64,000 nucleotides of DNA, taken from the NCBI GenBank assembly GCA_013398955.1, contig VWPU01017455.1, positions 1 to 64,000 on the forward strand. Reading direction: 5' to 3'. Both the position numbers and the translations under genes were made by a program. This document shows positions 24,601-38,531 of the stretch, one piece after another; the first letter of the stretch is position 1; each line of letters begins with the position of its first letter. Source of the DNA: Callaeas wilsoni. Lineage: Eukaryota > Chordata > Aves > Passeriformes > Callaeidae. The notes below the pieces were generated by a model. The model did not search any database and was not told where the DNA came from. It saw only the letters and a program-made list of their open reading frames with translations.

Positions 24601-27600
24601 AGGTAGAGTGTCATCTAGCAGATGAAATTTTGTCTTGCTTTCATTTTTGCTGTTTCAAACCAGACCTTTGGCTTGTTGGTACCTTCATCCTGCATTGTAA
24701 GAAGTGCTTTGGAGGAAAGGCTCAAGAAGCACAGCAGCAGAAAATGAAGGACCAATGTACCTAGAGAGAGAACTTCCACCAGTCTCTGAGAAATCAGTGG
24801 TTTTCCTATTCCCCAGAACATGCTTTATATTCTGCTATCTTTTGTGATTATGAATGTGGTTTGTTATCCACATTTGTAGTAGAGCTGCAGGGGAAGAATT
24901 CTCAGTCTGAACAGTACAGATCTCTTACTATTTCTTCTTTTCTATGCTTCTGGTCAAGATGTAGCTCTTGTATTTCAGGTTAGCGCTTGGTTTTATTCTA
25001 GTTTTCCTTGCTACAAGAAAAAGTTTTCTGGACTACTGATTTGTGGCTCACGGAAGAACAGTAAGAAATCCTTACTACCTTTATCATTACAATCCAGTTT
25101 CTCACACTGAGTGATGTATAATACCTAGGCGTGCTTCATGGCAGATTGAATTGTAGATTCAATACCTGTGGAAGACTGTGGCAGAAATCCTATTGAATTT
25201 GAAGAAGTGTTAAGAGGAGAGGCTTTTGCCTACCGTTTCTGGTCTGTGTCCTCAGTGATATGTATACATAACAGAGCCTGACAGATTGAGGTTAGTGTAA
25301 TTTTCAACATTTAAAACAGTTGAAATCTGAGGTTAGCAGCAGTATTTCATGAAACTTTGTCCATTTCCCCAGTAAAACAAGGAAGGTCATAAAGGGATTA
25401 TTACTCTTGCATTTAACTCAGATGAACTGATAGCTTTAAGGGCTATTAATAACCATCATTAGCTTCTTACTTACCCTTCACTAGGAATAGCTTCATGATA
25501 CCTGATTTAAGGGAGAGTCACGATTGTGTGTGAGAAGCTACAACCCCCCTTGCCCCTGTTTGGTGGGCAGTATGCTGGCAGCAGTGTTTCCTAGTGCATG
25601 CTAAAGCAAACAGCTCTCAGGATTTGACGGGAAACAAGGAAACGATGCTGGCATGTGATTGAGGTGTTGTTCTGGGTTTGTTTTGTTATAGTATTGTCTT
25701 TTTGAGGGCTTTCTGCCTTCCTCACTGAAGCGGACTGATGTCTACTGCAAGTTGTTAGTGTTACTGCAGTGAGTGAAGCTGCCTCAGCAATAGCTTTTCA
25801 CTGCTCTTCTAAAAATGTGCACCAACCCTGGCCTCCCATGCTGTCATCTCCACAGATCTCATAAGCAGATCAGGGATGGGTGGGATCAGTGATTGAATGA
25901 GAGATCATAAGATGTTGGTGCAAGTCATTTTTGGGCACAGTACTGTTTCTTCACAATAGTCTCAACCTGGGAATCAATACTGAGCTGTCATCAAAGATCA
26001 CACAGCATTTATCACAGATGCAGATCAATGTTCTAGTCCGTTTTAAACTTGCTGATTCCAGCTGATCAGCTGAAACTTCCTTCTGTTCACTTCTCTTGTT
26101 TTCTAAGTGCTGTGTAGTATTACTGGCTGCTGCGTGCTCAGCAGAGATGCTGTGATTGTCCCTGACATCTCCAGGCACTTCTCAAAGCTGTCATCTGGAA
26201 GATACTGAGTGCCTAATTTGTCTGGATGAAATGATGGTAAGAAAAACACATTGTGATGCATCTTCATAAAGTTCTTCTGCCTTTGTAATGATCTCCTGCA
26301 TCCTGTAACAAGAAAGGCACTATGGCCTATCAATTTAAATAAGCCACGTCTTACTGGAAAAGCAGGACTTGGGGAAAAAAACCTAATTGATGCATTTGCA
26401 AGAGTTCGTAGTCATAGATCAGTATTCTCAGGGTGAAGGTGTGTGCTTTATGTTGTTGAATCTAGAGTGACACTTTGAGAGCTGTTTCTAATACACAGAA
26501 GCGCTCTGTGACTTTTTCCATTCACTTTTTGGACTTTGAGCTGTGAATGAGGCCTCTGAGTGGCTGAATTCAGTCCAAATACTCAGGCTTTGTAAGGCTC
26601 TGAGTGTGTTTGGTTTTGCTTGCCCATTAAACTAAATCATTCATTAAGCAGCCAGGCTCTAAATCCTTTGAGAATTTTACCCCTTACTTTTTTTGTATTG
26701 CGATTTGTGTGTTTACGTGTAGCTATGTCATACACCAGGGCCTGGTGTTTTTCCTTTCTGAAGTTTGCTTTGTATAGAAACTGGCTAACTATGGAATGAT
26801 TTTTGTCTGAGTATTCTTTATCTCTTTTGTGAGAAGCAGAATGTACTTCTCCTGCTGTACTCCTTATAGGCATAGGCTCAGAGTGGGAATTCTGAAGACC
26901 TTTCCTGACAGTTCAGATCTTTGCTTTTGTTGTGTTTTTAAAAGGATCATAAAGCATTTCTCAGAAAAAGTTACACTCTCCACTCTTTCTTCCCCTTGCC
27001 ATCTTAAGGGCTTTCTTCTTCTGTCCCGTGTGTTCCTGGCAAGAGCACTACTTACCTCGCCTTTGCTGTGGTACCTGGAAAACTGTCAAGAAGCACACAG
27101 AGTGCAGCCAGGCCTGAATTAAGCCAGGTCTGTCATTTGGGATTTGTTTTTGTCTTACCACCCTGCTAGATGGTATTGGGCAAATCCTTTGGGTTCTTGT
27201 GCTATCCTGTCTCCCATCTGTGAAAGAGGGCTAGCACTGCTGACTAGCCTTGTAAAGGACTTCAGGTGTATGGATAAAAGCTGAGCACCTGGAAGTCTTT
27301 GTCACTAGGTCCTTTGAGATGTCTGCTTTGCCAGAGTCCCAGTCTGCAGACACTTGTGCTGATGGCCCAAAGCTCTGCTGCAGAACATGGTGGGCATGGG
27401 GTATGTGGAGACCAGGGGGGTCTTCCTCCTGACGGTGAGCATTGCTCGATCTTGGTCGTGGTGAATGTGCAAAATGTTGTGACTTTCCTGAATTTCTTCT
27501 GCTCCTATTGTGCTTGAGTGCAGGATGAGAAGCTGGTCCTCTCAAGCCCTAGTCTTGGAAGCTAGCACATGCTGCTTCCCAGCAAACCCCAATGGAGGGG

Positions 27601-27620
27601 GAAGAGAGGAGGCAGGAAGT

Positions 27621-27646
27621 GGGAGGGAGGGGATGGGACGGGAGGG
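27621..27646 (+). other. G-quadruplex-type G-run cluster
   Basis: Six runs of three or four G (27621-23, 25-27, 29-32, 35-37, 40-42, 44-46), separated by loops of one or two bases. This satisfies the usual G3+ N1-7 quadruplex pattern on the transcribed-sense strand of MARCHF8. It sits in a wider purine-rich stretch (about 27593-27650). Folding is a prediction only. Confidence 0.65.
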
Positions 27647-30600
27647 AGCTGCTCCTGCTTGAGCAGTCCTAACAAAAAAGTCAGATCACGCCGTTTGATT
27701 CTGCATTGTGTTTGTTTTGGAGTGTGTACAGCATGTGTGTGTGAGGAAAGGAGCAGATGGCTGCTGAGTGGGGATGAATTACAAAAGGCAAAGTGTGGGA
27801 AGTGGTTTCTGAAAGGGTTTTGAGGGAAAAGAGGAGAAAACTCTTTCTTTTAGAAATTCAGTTAAACATTATGAAAACTAACAGCAGTTGATACAGCAGC
27901 AGAGTTTTAGGTAGTGATTCTTCAGAGAAAAAGCTTCAGCAGTTTCAGATTTTGCTGTTTGCTTACAATCACTCATTTATTTACAATCTCTGTTTTGACT
28001 TTGCTTATTGCATGTGAACTCCTTACTTTGATGTCTCAAGACCAGAAACTTAGAGTTAATGATTACAATCTGTAGCTGTCGCATTAACCTGAATTTTAAA
28101 CTACCTCTCCGATATTAATAAGATCTCTGTCTGGCTTTTATTAGCAGTTCACTTAAACAAGTTGAGAGTCATTCTTTAAAAAATTTTATATTCTAAAAGA
28201 AGTGCTGATGCTGTTTAATTACATGATAGTCATGTATGTTTTGGTGGTGTTTTGCAAGTCTATTAATGTTTCTGGTGTATGTTAATGTGCAACAACTTTC
28301 CATAAAGGGAACCCTGGATCTGAGCTCGTGACTTTAGAGTTCATATTTTTTCCCTTCCCTGGCAGAAGCATGCTTGTTTGTTTGCCTTCTAATGAGATGT
28401 GTGTGTCAGTCATGATCCCACAGTGATGTATATGTGCATATAAATACCTGTGTTGCTGAAATCATCACAGCTCCACAAAGACATTAGTCAGGACTTGATT
28501 GTAGTGTGCAGTGATTTTCATCATCCATTGGCTATACGGTTTCTTTCAAGTGAGGCTGTCAGATTCCTGCAAACTGATTTTTAAAGTCTGTTGTTTATTA
28601 AATACAATTTCTATAAAGGAGACACCCCAGAAGTACAGATGTTTTTTTCCTCCTGTAGGATGTTTTGCCTCATGCATTGATGTATAATGAATGACTTTGT
28701 TGATTTGATGTTTCAGACAGATGTGTTTATTTGCCTGGTGAAATAAAATAGGTTGGGTTCTGGATTGTTTTTTAGGGTGCTTTGTTTTGAGAGAAGAACA
28801 AAGACTAAGTTCTGCCAGGGAGGCATGGTGTAGTACCCTTAATGTACTTGAACCTCAGGGGGCTTTAAAACTGTATCTAGCTTTAAGCTGCTGATTCCTC
28901 TTAAGCCCTGCACCCTAGTGGTTTACAGGTAAAACTTCTGCAAAATTATATATAGGCTTAGATTTGCACCTTGAACTTAGCTAATTCTACTTGGCCTTTA
29001 TGCCATGTATGAATAATTCTTGACAGGGGCAGGGGAGGTTGTTCTTCAGAAATTGCTTCTCCCTGCTTTGCTGAAATCTAAGCTCTTGGGAGTACAGCCT
29101 TCTGAGTCAATAGTCCTCACACCTAGAAACAAAATCCACCTTTGGGATTCATTTAGCTTCCCTTGGTCCCAGAAGTGATGGTCTCTCATCTACTACTAAA
29201 CATGTTTCTCTCTGGCAGAAGATACAGCTCCTGTTTTAGGAAATTTCTTATGGAGATTTTTGGATGACAGCCACAAGTCAAAGCATACTTTTATTACTGA
29301 TCAAGCCCATATGTGTATTCTATGAGGTCAGTGGTTGAAATTCAGAATTTCATTTTTTAGCAATCAAGAACTGAATTTCAAAGACAAAGAAAGGAGCGGA
29401 ATCACCTATTTGTCAAGGTTTAAGTTTATTTACAACCCAGTCCTCTCTCCTGTAAATAAGCACTACTTTGATGTTGAAGAAAATGAGTAAAAGTGGCCTG
29501 TTTATAATTTTTTTCATTTGCTTGAAGGTAGACTGCATCTGATTCCTTGTGCACCTGAACTACAGGTGGCTCTTAGTGTCAGGGAGAGGGTTGTCCTTGA
29601 GTCTGCAGCATTTGATTTCACCCCTGTGCTAAGTGAGCACTGCTTGTTTCCTGCGTGTTCTTTAAGGGTGCAGCATCTCTGGTGTTCCTGGAGTTAGGAA
29701 TCTGGGGCTGTGTCACGCTGCTTTGCACACACATTGTGCATCTGTCAGAGTAACTGCAAGTGGGTGTGTTTAGCACAGATATTCATATACTCAGATTCTA
29801 TGAGTGTGGAAGCAATTTTTGGTGTATTTTTAATATTAGAACAGTTCTAGTAATAAGCTTGCATCTTATGCTTAGGTTTTTCAGAGACTTTAAAGTAATG
29901 AAATGGGGTGTACATCTAAATGTTTTGTGTAACCTGCTGAGGTCTCTATCAAAGCTGGGTTTGGAGTCTCAGATTTCCAGCGTGCCTTACTGCCTTGAAG
30001 GATAATTGTATTTCCTACTCATCAGTACTTAGACTGAATCACTGCTGTAGGTCTCACAGATGTAGAAGTATTTATGGCTATTTTTATCTAAAAAGTCAAT
30101 CATATTTTTTTCTAACTCTTAACTCAAATTCACTCTCTAGTGTGTAGTTGTGTTCATTAGTTAAGTGTATAGTATGTAATATCTCATGTGATAATTATGG
30201 ATTGGCATCAAATTCTTAAAAGAAGTATGAGATTATCCTTTTCGTAAAATTTAGAGAGAGGAGACTAAAAAAGATGTTTTAAAAGTTTAAAAGAGGCTGA
30301 TCTTGGCGTTTTTGAATATCAGCTAATCAATTGACTTATTTTTCCAGTAAAGTGGTGAAGGAGCAGCCTTGTAACACATTGATAGCTTTTCCTGAATGGA
30401 AGATTGCAAAATCAGAAGTGTTTTAGCTAGCTGTGGCTAGATGCACAAACCCCATGTCAGTTGTAAAGTTTCTCCTGGCAATCATCTGCCTGCCTATTTC
30501 TATAATATTCCCAAGCAGTAGATGCAGGAGGAGGTGATTAATGGTTTTCAGGTTGAAACATGTGTTTACCTCAGCCAGTGGCTTATACTTTTTTGCTTCA

Positions 30601-31382
30601 GTTTTTATGCATAATAACAGGAAAAACTTTTGATTGATCCCAGAGAATACAAAAGAGTTGTTTGGGCTTTGTTTCCCTCCAGTATTCTTAGGTATGTTTA
30701 CTGTTACTCAGATCGCTGCAAGCACGTTAATTGGGTAAAGATTGCAAGGCAGCCTTGTATGCAATGAAGTGAAACATTTGCTAGTTTTTTCATCTTAATT
30801 TCTCTGAGCTGGTTAACATAACAACAGTTAAGCAACTTGGTTCCACATGAAACACTGGATTGTGACATCCTCTTTGGCTGCTGACAAGCTTCGGGTACTC
30901 CAGAAACACTGGAGTTACTGGAACATCCACAGCCAGATTTGTGGTAGTGACCCCTAAATATGGGGGTTTCTGTTTTCATGCTCCACAGTTGGGATATTTG
31001 GGAGAAGTGAAGCACAGTTACCACGTACCTGTAAGCTTTAAACCATAACTATTTTAAGTAGTGGCAAGGGAAGCACTAGGGTACTTCATGGAAACTTTAG
31101 CAAATTAGGACCACTGGGTACTGCCAGCGCTAATTTGTGCTTAATCTAAGAAAAGATACCTTCTCTTTTACAGCTGGGAATAGGACTGAGCTGGTTCTCT
31201 TCTGTGATTAATATGAAAAACTAGACTATTTGGTTTATAATTGCTTCAAATCAGCAAGCAAAAAAATCTGTATCACTATACAATGATGAAGTTCATGCAG
31301 AAGGGGAGAGGCATGTTGCAGTAGAAATTAAAGTTTTAAAAAAACCACCTATTTTGTATGTTTTTACTATGCATATCAGAAT

Positions 31383-31398
31383 ATACATATATATATAG
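31383..31398 (+). repeat. TA-rich microsatellite running into GA
   Basis: A short ATACATATATATATAG tract followed by GAGAGAAAG. Simple low-complexity sequence in intron 2. Confidence 0.7.
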
Positions 31399-34300
31399 AG
31401 AGAAAGTATTATTAGACACTGGTAATAAAGGGCTGATTGTCCTAATTCCTAGCTGGAGTCAGCATAAAAGTAACACCTCTCACCCACAAAACCGCTTCCC
31501 ATCAGTGTGGCTGAAAATGACTTGTTTTATTTTAATGATTCCTTTGAAGTTTGTGACACTGAAGGCCAGTAGGGGTGGCCACATCTGGCTTGGAATTACC
31601 TGTGTTATGTAGCATGTAGCTACCCCTGTACACTGAACATGTAACTCACGGTATTTGGAAGTGGCACTTTAGCTTCCAGCCTTGATATGAAGATGAAGGG
31701 TAAAGCTTCTGTCTTACTTTGTAGTTTGTTTCCATGCCAGCTGCCATCGCAGTGCACAGAAACCGTGGCTTCAGCTGCTAGTTGCTAGTGACTCTTTCCT
31801 GACTAATTGAAACAGGCTCTTAAATTATGCTTTTGGACCTCTGTGTGTATTAAAAACAAGTGAGGTCATTCGCTTTATCTAAAAACTTACAGATAAAATT
31901 CTGGAATCTCACCCAATAGGATGTTTCCTTCAGCATTGTAAATGGGGCAGGGGATATGAGGGATGGAAAGATACCCTTTTAGGGCCTTTCTTGTCCTGTT
32001 TGAAAGTAAAGGTTGGGACACTGGAAAAGCAAGTGTCTTAATTACAAGGCAAGCTGTGCTGCTCTTGCTGGTAGGGTTTCAGTGGCTTTCCAGTTTTTGT
32101 CCTCCCTCAGTTCTCCAACACTACCTTGGCACTTCAGAGGGAAAACTGAAAACTCTGCTTGCTATGGTGCAGGGGTGAATGGCATTGATCCTGTCCTCAG
32201 ACCCCATTCAGGTTCTCACTTCCATTTGTCACTTCTCTATAACTTTCTACATCTAATCCTCTACTGTACTTCAGCTTTATATGAGACCCATGTAATTTGC
32301 AATCACAGCCCGTGTCACTGGTGAAAATAAAAGGCAGTTTTAGTGCTGTGGATTTTTTTCCCCCAAATCAGTTTCACCTGCTCAGTATCTGAAGTGTCTG
32401 TGAGCCTTGTCAGCCTGCTAAGCTTTGTGTCACCTGTAAATATACCTGGCAGAGTTTCAGTTGGTTGGGTTTTTTTTAATTAATTTCCAGATTATTATTG
32501 AAAATACTGACTGATGCCTGGCTTAGCACCAATCTTGTGGAAACAGCAGGGACGTCTTCATTTGGTTCTGTGTTAAGACCAACATCAAATCTGTCATCGG
32601 TCAGATCTTCACCATTGAACATGTTTTATATCAGTATCATTTGTTCCATTTTTAGATGGGAACATTTGAGAAGAGAAATAGAAGGAAACACTCCACTATA
32701 TCAGACATAGTAAAGGTGGGAGTTCTACTGAGCTAAAACAGACCTTTAGGAAAATGCTTCATAGGAGACAATAGATTGGCAAAAACCCCCACCCAACAGA
32801 TGGGGTGAGCATGATTGCAACAAGGCAGCACTTCCTCCAGTCACATCCTGAGCACAGCTGCTGTAAGGGATGTTTCTTCTGCAAGAGTTAGTGGGGAGAA
32901 TTTCAAAAGTGGGTAAGGTGCCCAGCTATGAGAGTTTCATTTACAATGTTCTGTGTATTTTGGAGCCTGAATAACTAATGCCATTCTGAAAAATGCATTT
33001 TAACGGTTACTAGAATGAAGTGTATAGGAGCTTGCAGTCTCCATGGGAAACTGGGCCTTTCCCATGAATGCAGGTGGGGAGAAAGAGAGACAACCTATAT
33101 GTCTGGGCTGTGTTGTCCCCTCAGAGCTTCAGTTCCTGCTGTATCATGTTCAGACCAGACTGTTTAATCCTGGGTTTTTTCCCTTTATCATCTATAAACC
33201 TCTGTTTCTTCTTGAATGTAGATACAACAAAGAGCACTGCTGTTGTTCTTAGATTTATGAGAGTTTTGAACTGCCTGCAGTCCAAGTCCCATGCTGAGCA
33301 CGACTGGTGGCAGCTGCTTATCTGCTGAAAGCATTCCCAGTTTTAGCCTCTATCCAGCCCCGCTGCTCTGCTTCCGAACTGCCAGGAATCCTCACGCTGC
33401 ACCCAGGAGTGATCGGGAACATGTATACATTGTGCTAGATCTCCAGATCCAAATATTTGCTTTCAAGAGTTTTGATAGCTAGGTTTAAGTATTTTAGCAG
33501 CTTAGTTAGTTTCAGTCAGACCTTTGTAACACAAGTGCACCTGTAAAGCATCTAGAAGATAAACAATAACTACTATAGCCCAGCAGTTCCTTACAGGCTT
33601 CTCTCTGATCGATCTCTACCTCTGGTGCTTGAGCTACTCATTTAAAGGAACTGCTTTAAAAGTGCCATCCCTCAGCACCTCATCCAGTAAAACCCAGGTA
33701 TCTTACCTCTGGCCCCCTCTGAAATGTACTCCCCTGGTTTATCCTCTTCAAGAAAATATTCCCTGTGGTCTCACTGCTCACACATATCCTACCAGGAGCC
33801 CAATGGCAGGCTGTGGTGCTCCCATGCCACCTGTCCCAAGAATGATGGAGGGGTACCCAACTGGGGCACAAGAAGTAGGTTGTTAAAGTCCTTTTTTAAC
33901 ACTAACTTCTCTCTGCCGACCTGTAGTAAACCTGAGGCACGCCTAAGTCTCTGGATTGCAGAGTGAAGGAAGGCAGATGAGATCAACCCATTTTTACAGC
34001 CCTTTTGGTTTTCAGTGTAGTCATTAGGACAGAAATAACTAAGTCTGATGTTCTGGTTTAAAAGAATTTTTGGGGGTGTTTTAATGCAGAGCCTTGACCC
34101 TATACCTGTTGTATCCCTTCTGGTGAATTCTTCTTGCACATTTAGGTCGGGTTTAGCTGTTGTAATTTTTGAATCTGATGGGTTGTTTTTTGGGGTAAGG
34201 TTTTTTTTGGGTGGTTGTTGTTGTTTTGGGGGCTTTTTTTGGAGAAACTTTTGAGGAAGCTCATACAGTTCCTCTTCATAGCAAAGTTCTGGTTTTACTT

Positions 34301-34506
34301 TTTTCTCCTACATTTCTCAAATGTTTATGAAAGTGACTTAACTAGTTCCTGCTTGTGCAGTTTTTGTTGGGGAGAACTTGTGTGCAGTCCCCTGGTCTGA
34401 ACTCAGTTCCACTTTCTGAGGCCAAAAAGCAAAACAGAGCCAAAAATGTAGACTTGAGGGGAAATAAAAGCATTACCGAACTCCAGATGCCCCTTACTTG
34501 CTTGGC

Positions 34507-34524
34507 CATTTCATTTCATTTCAT
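34507..34524 (+). repeat. (CATTT)n pentanucleotide repeat
   Basis: Three perfect CATTT units plus a partial fourth, in intron 2. Confidence 0.85.
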
Positions 34525-34847
34525 GTTCAACCATCCAGTTTTAGATAGTCTGAATTGGTTTTTGTGGATTTGGGTTGTTGGTGGGTTTTGTTTTGTTTTT
34601 TTCTGTAGTTAGTCTTCTAATGCTGTTATGAAAAATTCTTCAGGTCCTACTGTTATACCCCACTCTTGTTTTATAGCTGCTTTAGTAAACACCCACAGTA
34701 CTTGGGTAAGCAGCTCCTAATTGCTTTGCAGCATTGTGAGTTGACTGTTGCAGTGACAAGTATTTGAGTTAGACACAGGTATCAACAAAAGTCTGCTCCC
34801 AGAACAGGTACTGCTGTCTTTCTGCCTTTTCCATAGAAGCATGGGTT

Positions 34848-34870
34848 CTTGGTACAGACACTTGGTACAG
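34848..34870 (+). repeat. 13-bp-period tandem duplication
   Basis: CTTGGTACAG recurs at a 13-bp period (34848 and 34861) with no mismatch in the 10-base core. A local slippage duplication. Confidence 0.8.
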
Positions 34871-37800
34871 TCTGGAGACTGGCACTAGTTTACTCAAAAA
34901 CGGATATAAAATCTTCATTACTCTTTTCCACTGTGAAATTCACATGCACTTGGAGAAACATCTGCTGGATCAAAGTCCATTAGCTTGTTCAGTGTTCCTG
35001 ATTGCTGAAACTTCCTCCAGCCTTGTTTGTTTGGAACAAGTCTGGTGTATCACTGGATCTGCACAGCCTGCAGTGTTTCACAGGCCAGAGAAGAGCAGAG
35101 CAGTGCTTGCACAAGCATGGTTATGGGAATGCACAGACAGGAAACACTGCCTGGGATTTAACATCTCCTTAGGCCATCTTTCCCCATTACACTTTTTGCC
35201 ATTCAAGTTGGTTCTCCGTTCCCTCAACCCTCTTTTGAGCTTAGACCTGGGAAACATCCATCAGCTGTTCCCAGGCAGTACCAGCTGAGGTGATAGCAAA
35301 CAAGGTGCTTGGACACGCAGAGACTCCAGAGAGAATAACAAGCTGAAAATGGGAGGTGAATTGCCCCTGGCTTGTGACTGTCCTGTGGCCAGCGAAGTAC
35401 TGTAAGTGCTCATCCACTAAGCGTGTATCTCTGCTGCTTGAGATGTGCTGCAGAGAAATGACCTATTTTGCTGCTGTTATTTTACTGATCAAGGGATAAC
35501 TAATCTCTTTTTATTGCAGGTTTTATTTCAGAATAGTTGGGGTTTTGTTCACCCAGACATCAAAGAAGTTCTGATTGGCAGCTCAGAAATTTGTGTAAGG
35601 TCTGAAAGGAGGATTTATAGGAAACGAACAGATGGTCTAGTAGAGAATTTCCCCAGGAGGTTGCAGTTATTTAAAAATGGGAGAAACTAAATAGACTGTA
35701 CAAAATTTGACTGTAAAATTAACTGGCCAGCCAGTAGCTAAATACTTAACCAAAATGATGCAGCTTGGCCCCTAGCATAAGCATGTAATGAAGTGATATG
35801 TCTGTGAGTTTACTCCACACACATTATTTCAAGTTTCACCTAATAAGTGCACATGTATGAATGATGATTTTGCTAAGCACTATTCTTGCTGTGATGAGGC
35901 CTCTCCTGCATCTCTTCCTTTCACAGTGGCAACATGATTGTTCAGGCATGCAGGAGAATGCTACAAAATGCTGCTCGTATTACATGAAATATAAAGCTGT
36001 TCGGCTGAATGCCTTTAATTTTTAAACTGCTCTTTTTAGCTTCACAAACATAAGACTTAACATATTGGTTAGATTGCAGTATTTGAAAATATTCAGTATT
36101 TGAGAAACCCAAGCAGCAACTTGCTTTATTTTGGGGATGCAAGACTCATGAGTATGTTAGCTCTTAAGTAGGCAAATGTAACACATCCCTTTAAAAAAAT
36201 CTGTGAACTCAAGTCACTTTGGAGTTGTTTGCCACATGGCTTTAGACTTTCAATATTCTTGTTTCCAATGTGGTTTTTTTTCCTGAAGCTCTGATACATA
36301 GAATTTGGAGGTTTTGTATACGAGTGAGTGTCTGTAAATGGACAAGCAGTTTCTTAGTACAAATCCCACGATTTCAAATGAACCGATGGATTCAAAACCC
36401 AATTGAGCTCGTTATTCTTTTAAAAGTTAGGAAAACACTTTTTTTTTTTTTTGGTTAGTTAAATCTCTGTGAAGCACCCTTTTTAGAAGGCAGATAGGCT
36501 TTAATTCTCTCCTTACATTTTAAGTTGAATATGCAGTGGAGAGAATGGTCTGAGAATGGGTCTGCAATAATAAAGTGTGTTAAACAGAATAGCATGACAG
36601 TAATTAATGTTCTGGTTTGCTTCTCCCAGAAACTTAGGCGTAACACCTGGTGTCAAGTACCATGGGCCAGGTGCACACATAGTTCTGCTGAGAGTTCACT
36701 GGTGCAATGCTGGTGCAGAACGTAATTACACCGTATTTCTCTTCCAGCTTGTTGTGTTTGCGTAATTCTTTGTGTAATGGTAGTAATACACCCTATTGAA
36801 TTTAGAAACCAACTTCCATAACCTTTCACCCAATCTCCCGAAGTACTAAGAGGAAAAGGGTAAATATCCAAAGGGCTATGTGACATTTTTAACTGAACTT
36901 AGATAACGTGCTTCCCTTTATAGAAGCCTTAGAAATGTATGTTTGTGGCATGTTTTTCCCCCTTCCCTCCAGCGATTCATTTCCATTAGCCTCAGAGTTA
37001 GAGCCTTTAGAAAAAGGCTGTCTTCCGGATATGAAGGAAAACATCTGGGTAGTGAATCCACAGCAGCCCAAGTTCAGCTAAGGCAGAAGTTTTGTTTGCT
37101 AACAAGGTGTAGTCCTTTTGGCTTCCTTTGCAGACAGAAGCTCTCTCTATAAAGCAGTTCTGCGTCTGTCATGTGCAGCCTGATTGCTTACCCGGAGTAC
37201 GTAGCTGGATTTAAGCAGAGCCCCTGCTTTCTCACTGTAGGAAGCCCTGCTAATTCTCTGAAAGCCTCTTGGTTCCCACTTTTAAAATCATAATGGAGGA
37301 GCCTGAAGGAAGACATTAAGGCCGCAGTTTTTAAATGTTAAGATACTTTGCCTCCTTGAGGTTTGTTTGTAGGATATTGGTAAGTGAAGTGCTTCCATAG
37401 CCTTTGTTGTAGAGTTGATAATGCATGTGTGGATATGACTTTGCACTGGAGTTTTTCTTTTTAAAAGGAATATTCTGTGTGGGGGGCAGGGAGAAACAGT
37501 GAGTTACTGAGTGCACAGGATGTGGGGTCAGCCGTGTTGGATGAGACAAAAGGTCTGTCTAGCTCAGGATGTTGTCCTTGACCTTGAGTGAGAGGGGGAA
37601 TATGAGAAATGAAGTATGTTCAGAGTGATGCTTGCCACCAGATTTATACCATGTAACTCTGTGGTAAAACTGAATTTTGAATAGGGTGCAGTCATCTGAA
37701 AACTTCAGTTTAAAAGTGGATATGGCAAGAACTGATGAGGGTGAAAACATGGAGTTGGCCTGTTAAGAAAGTGCGGTTGATGGAAAGGTAAATCCTCTCC

Positions 37801-38230
37801 TCTGTCTTGTGGTCTGTGTATCACATTCCTGAGGTCACAGGGTATCACAGCAAACGCACAACAATAAATGTAACTGTCTGGATAATGTCATCTAGAGAGA
37901 CATAAGTTTGATAAGTTTATAAGCTTCGATTCATGCAGGAGGACCACCCTTAGCAGAGGTGAAAGAGGAGTCCTTCCAAAGTAACAGGCAGTCACAGCTG
38001 AGCTGTAGATAACTCTGATATTTTGAATAGCCCTTTCTGTTTGGTCTCTGTTATCTTCATCTTATATCTCTCATCTTATGTGTGAATTGGAGGTAGAAAG
38101 CAGGAACTGTCTCTTTAGTTTTGATGTGACCTGAGAAATGTGATTTCAGAGCTGTCTAGAGAATTAAGCTATGCCCAAACCGAAGAGTCATGGTTCAGAA
38201 TTTAGGAAGCTGCATGAACTCTCACTGTAA

Positions 38231-38531
38231 ATCATAGAATCATTTAGGCTGGAAAAGACCTCAGTATCATTGTGTCTAGTGATTAACCTAACACTGGAAA
38301 TCTACCGCTAAAACATGGCCTTAAGCACTACATCTACATCTTTTAAATACCTCCAGGAATGGTGACTCAATCACTTCCCTGGGCAGCCCGTTCCAACACT
38401 TAACAACCTTCTTGGTGAAGAATTTTTTCCAAATAGCCAATGTAAATGCTCTGATGCAATTTGAGGCCATTTCCTCTGGCCCTAACTCTTGTTGCTTGGG
38501 AGACTGACAAGCCACATTTCCTTTACAGGAA
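38231..38531 (-). mobile_element. CR1 LINE fragment, 5'-truncated
   Basis: On the + strand this begins with the reverse complement of a CR1 3' end (ATCATAGAATCAT then GGCTGGAAAAGACCTC). Read on the minus strand, it runs from the end of the reverse-transcriptase ORF into the 3' untranslated tail. The decoded C-terminal stretch shows the CR1 pattern KKFF..KVV..WN.LPREV....LEVFK. Only about 300 bp at the 3' end of the element remain, as is usual for CR1 insertions made by target-primed reverse transcription. The left border (element 3' end) is sharp; the right border is approximate. It lies in MARCHF8 intron 2, antisense to the gene, and is clearly inactive. Confidence 0.88.

Larger units (their letters stand above)
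21653..38230 (+). other. MARCHF8: MARCHF8 intron 2, first part
   Basis: About 16.6 kb after the donor at 21653. I looked for the next MARCHF8 exon (continuing NEK.. and the SSNISKAG region) and did not find it. ORFs of 60-116 codons scattered here have no recognisable domain. The interval includes a G-run cluster (27621-27646), a TA-rich microsatellite near 31383-31398, a CATTT repeat (34507-34524) and a short duplication (34848-34870). Otherwise I see plain AT-rich intron. Confidence 0.6.
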
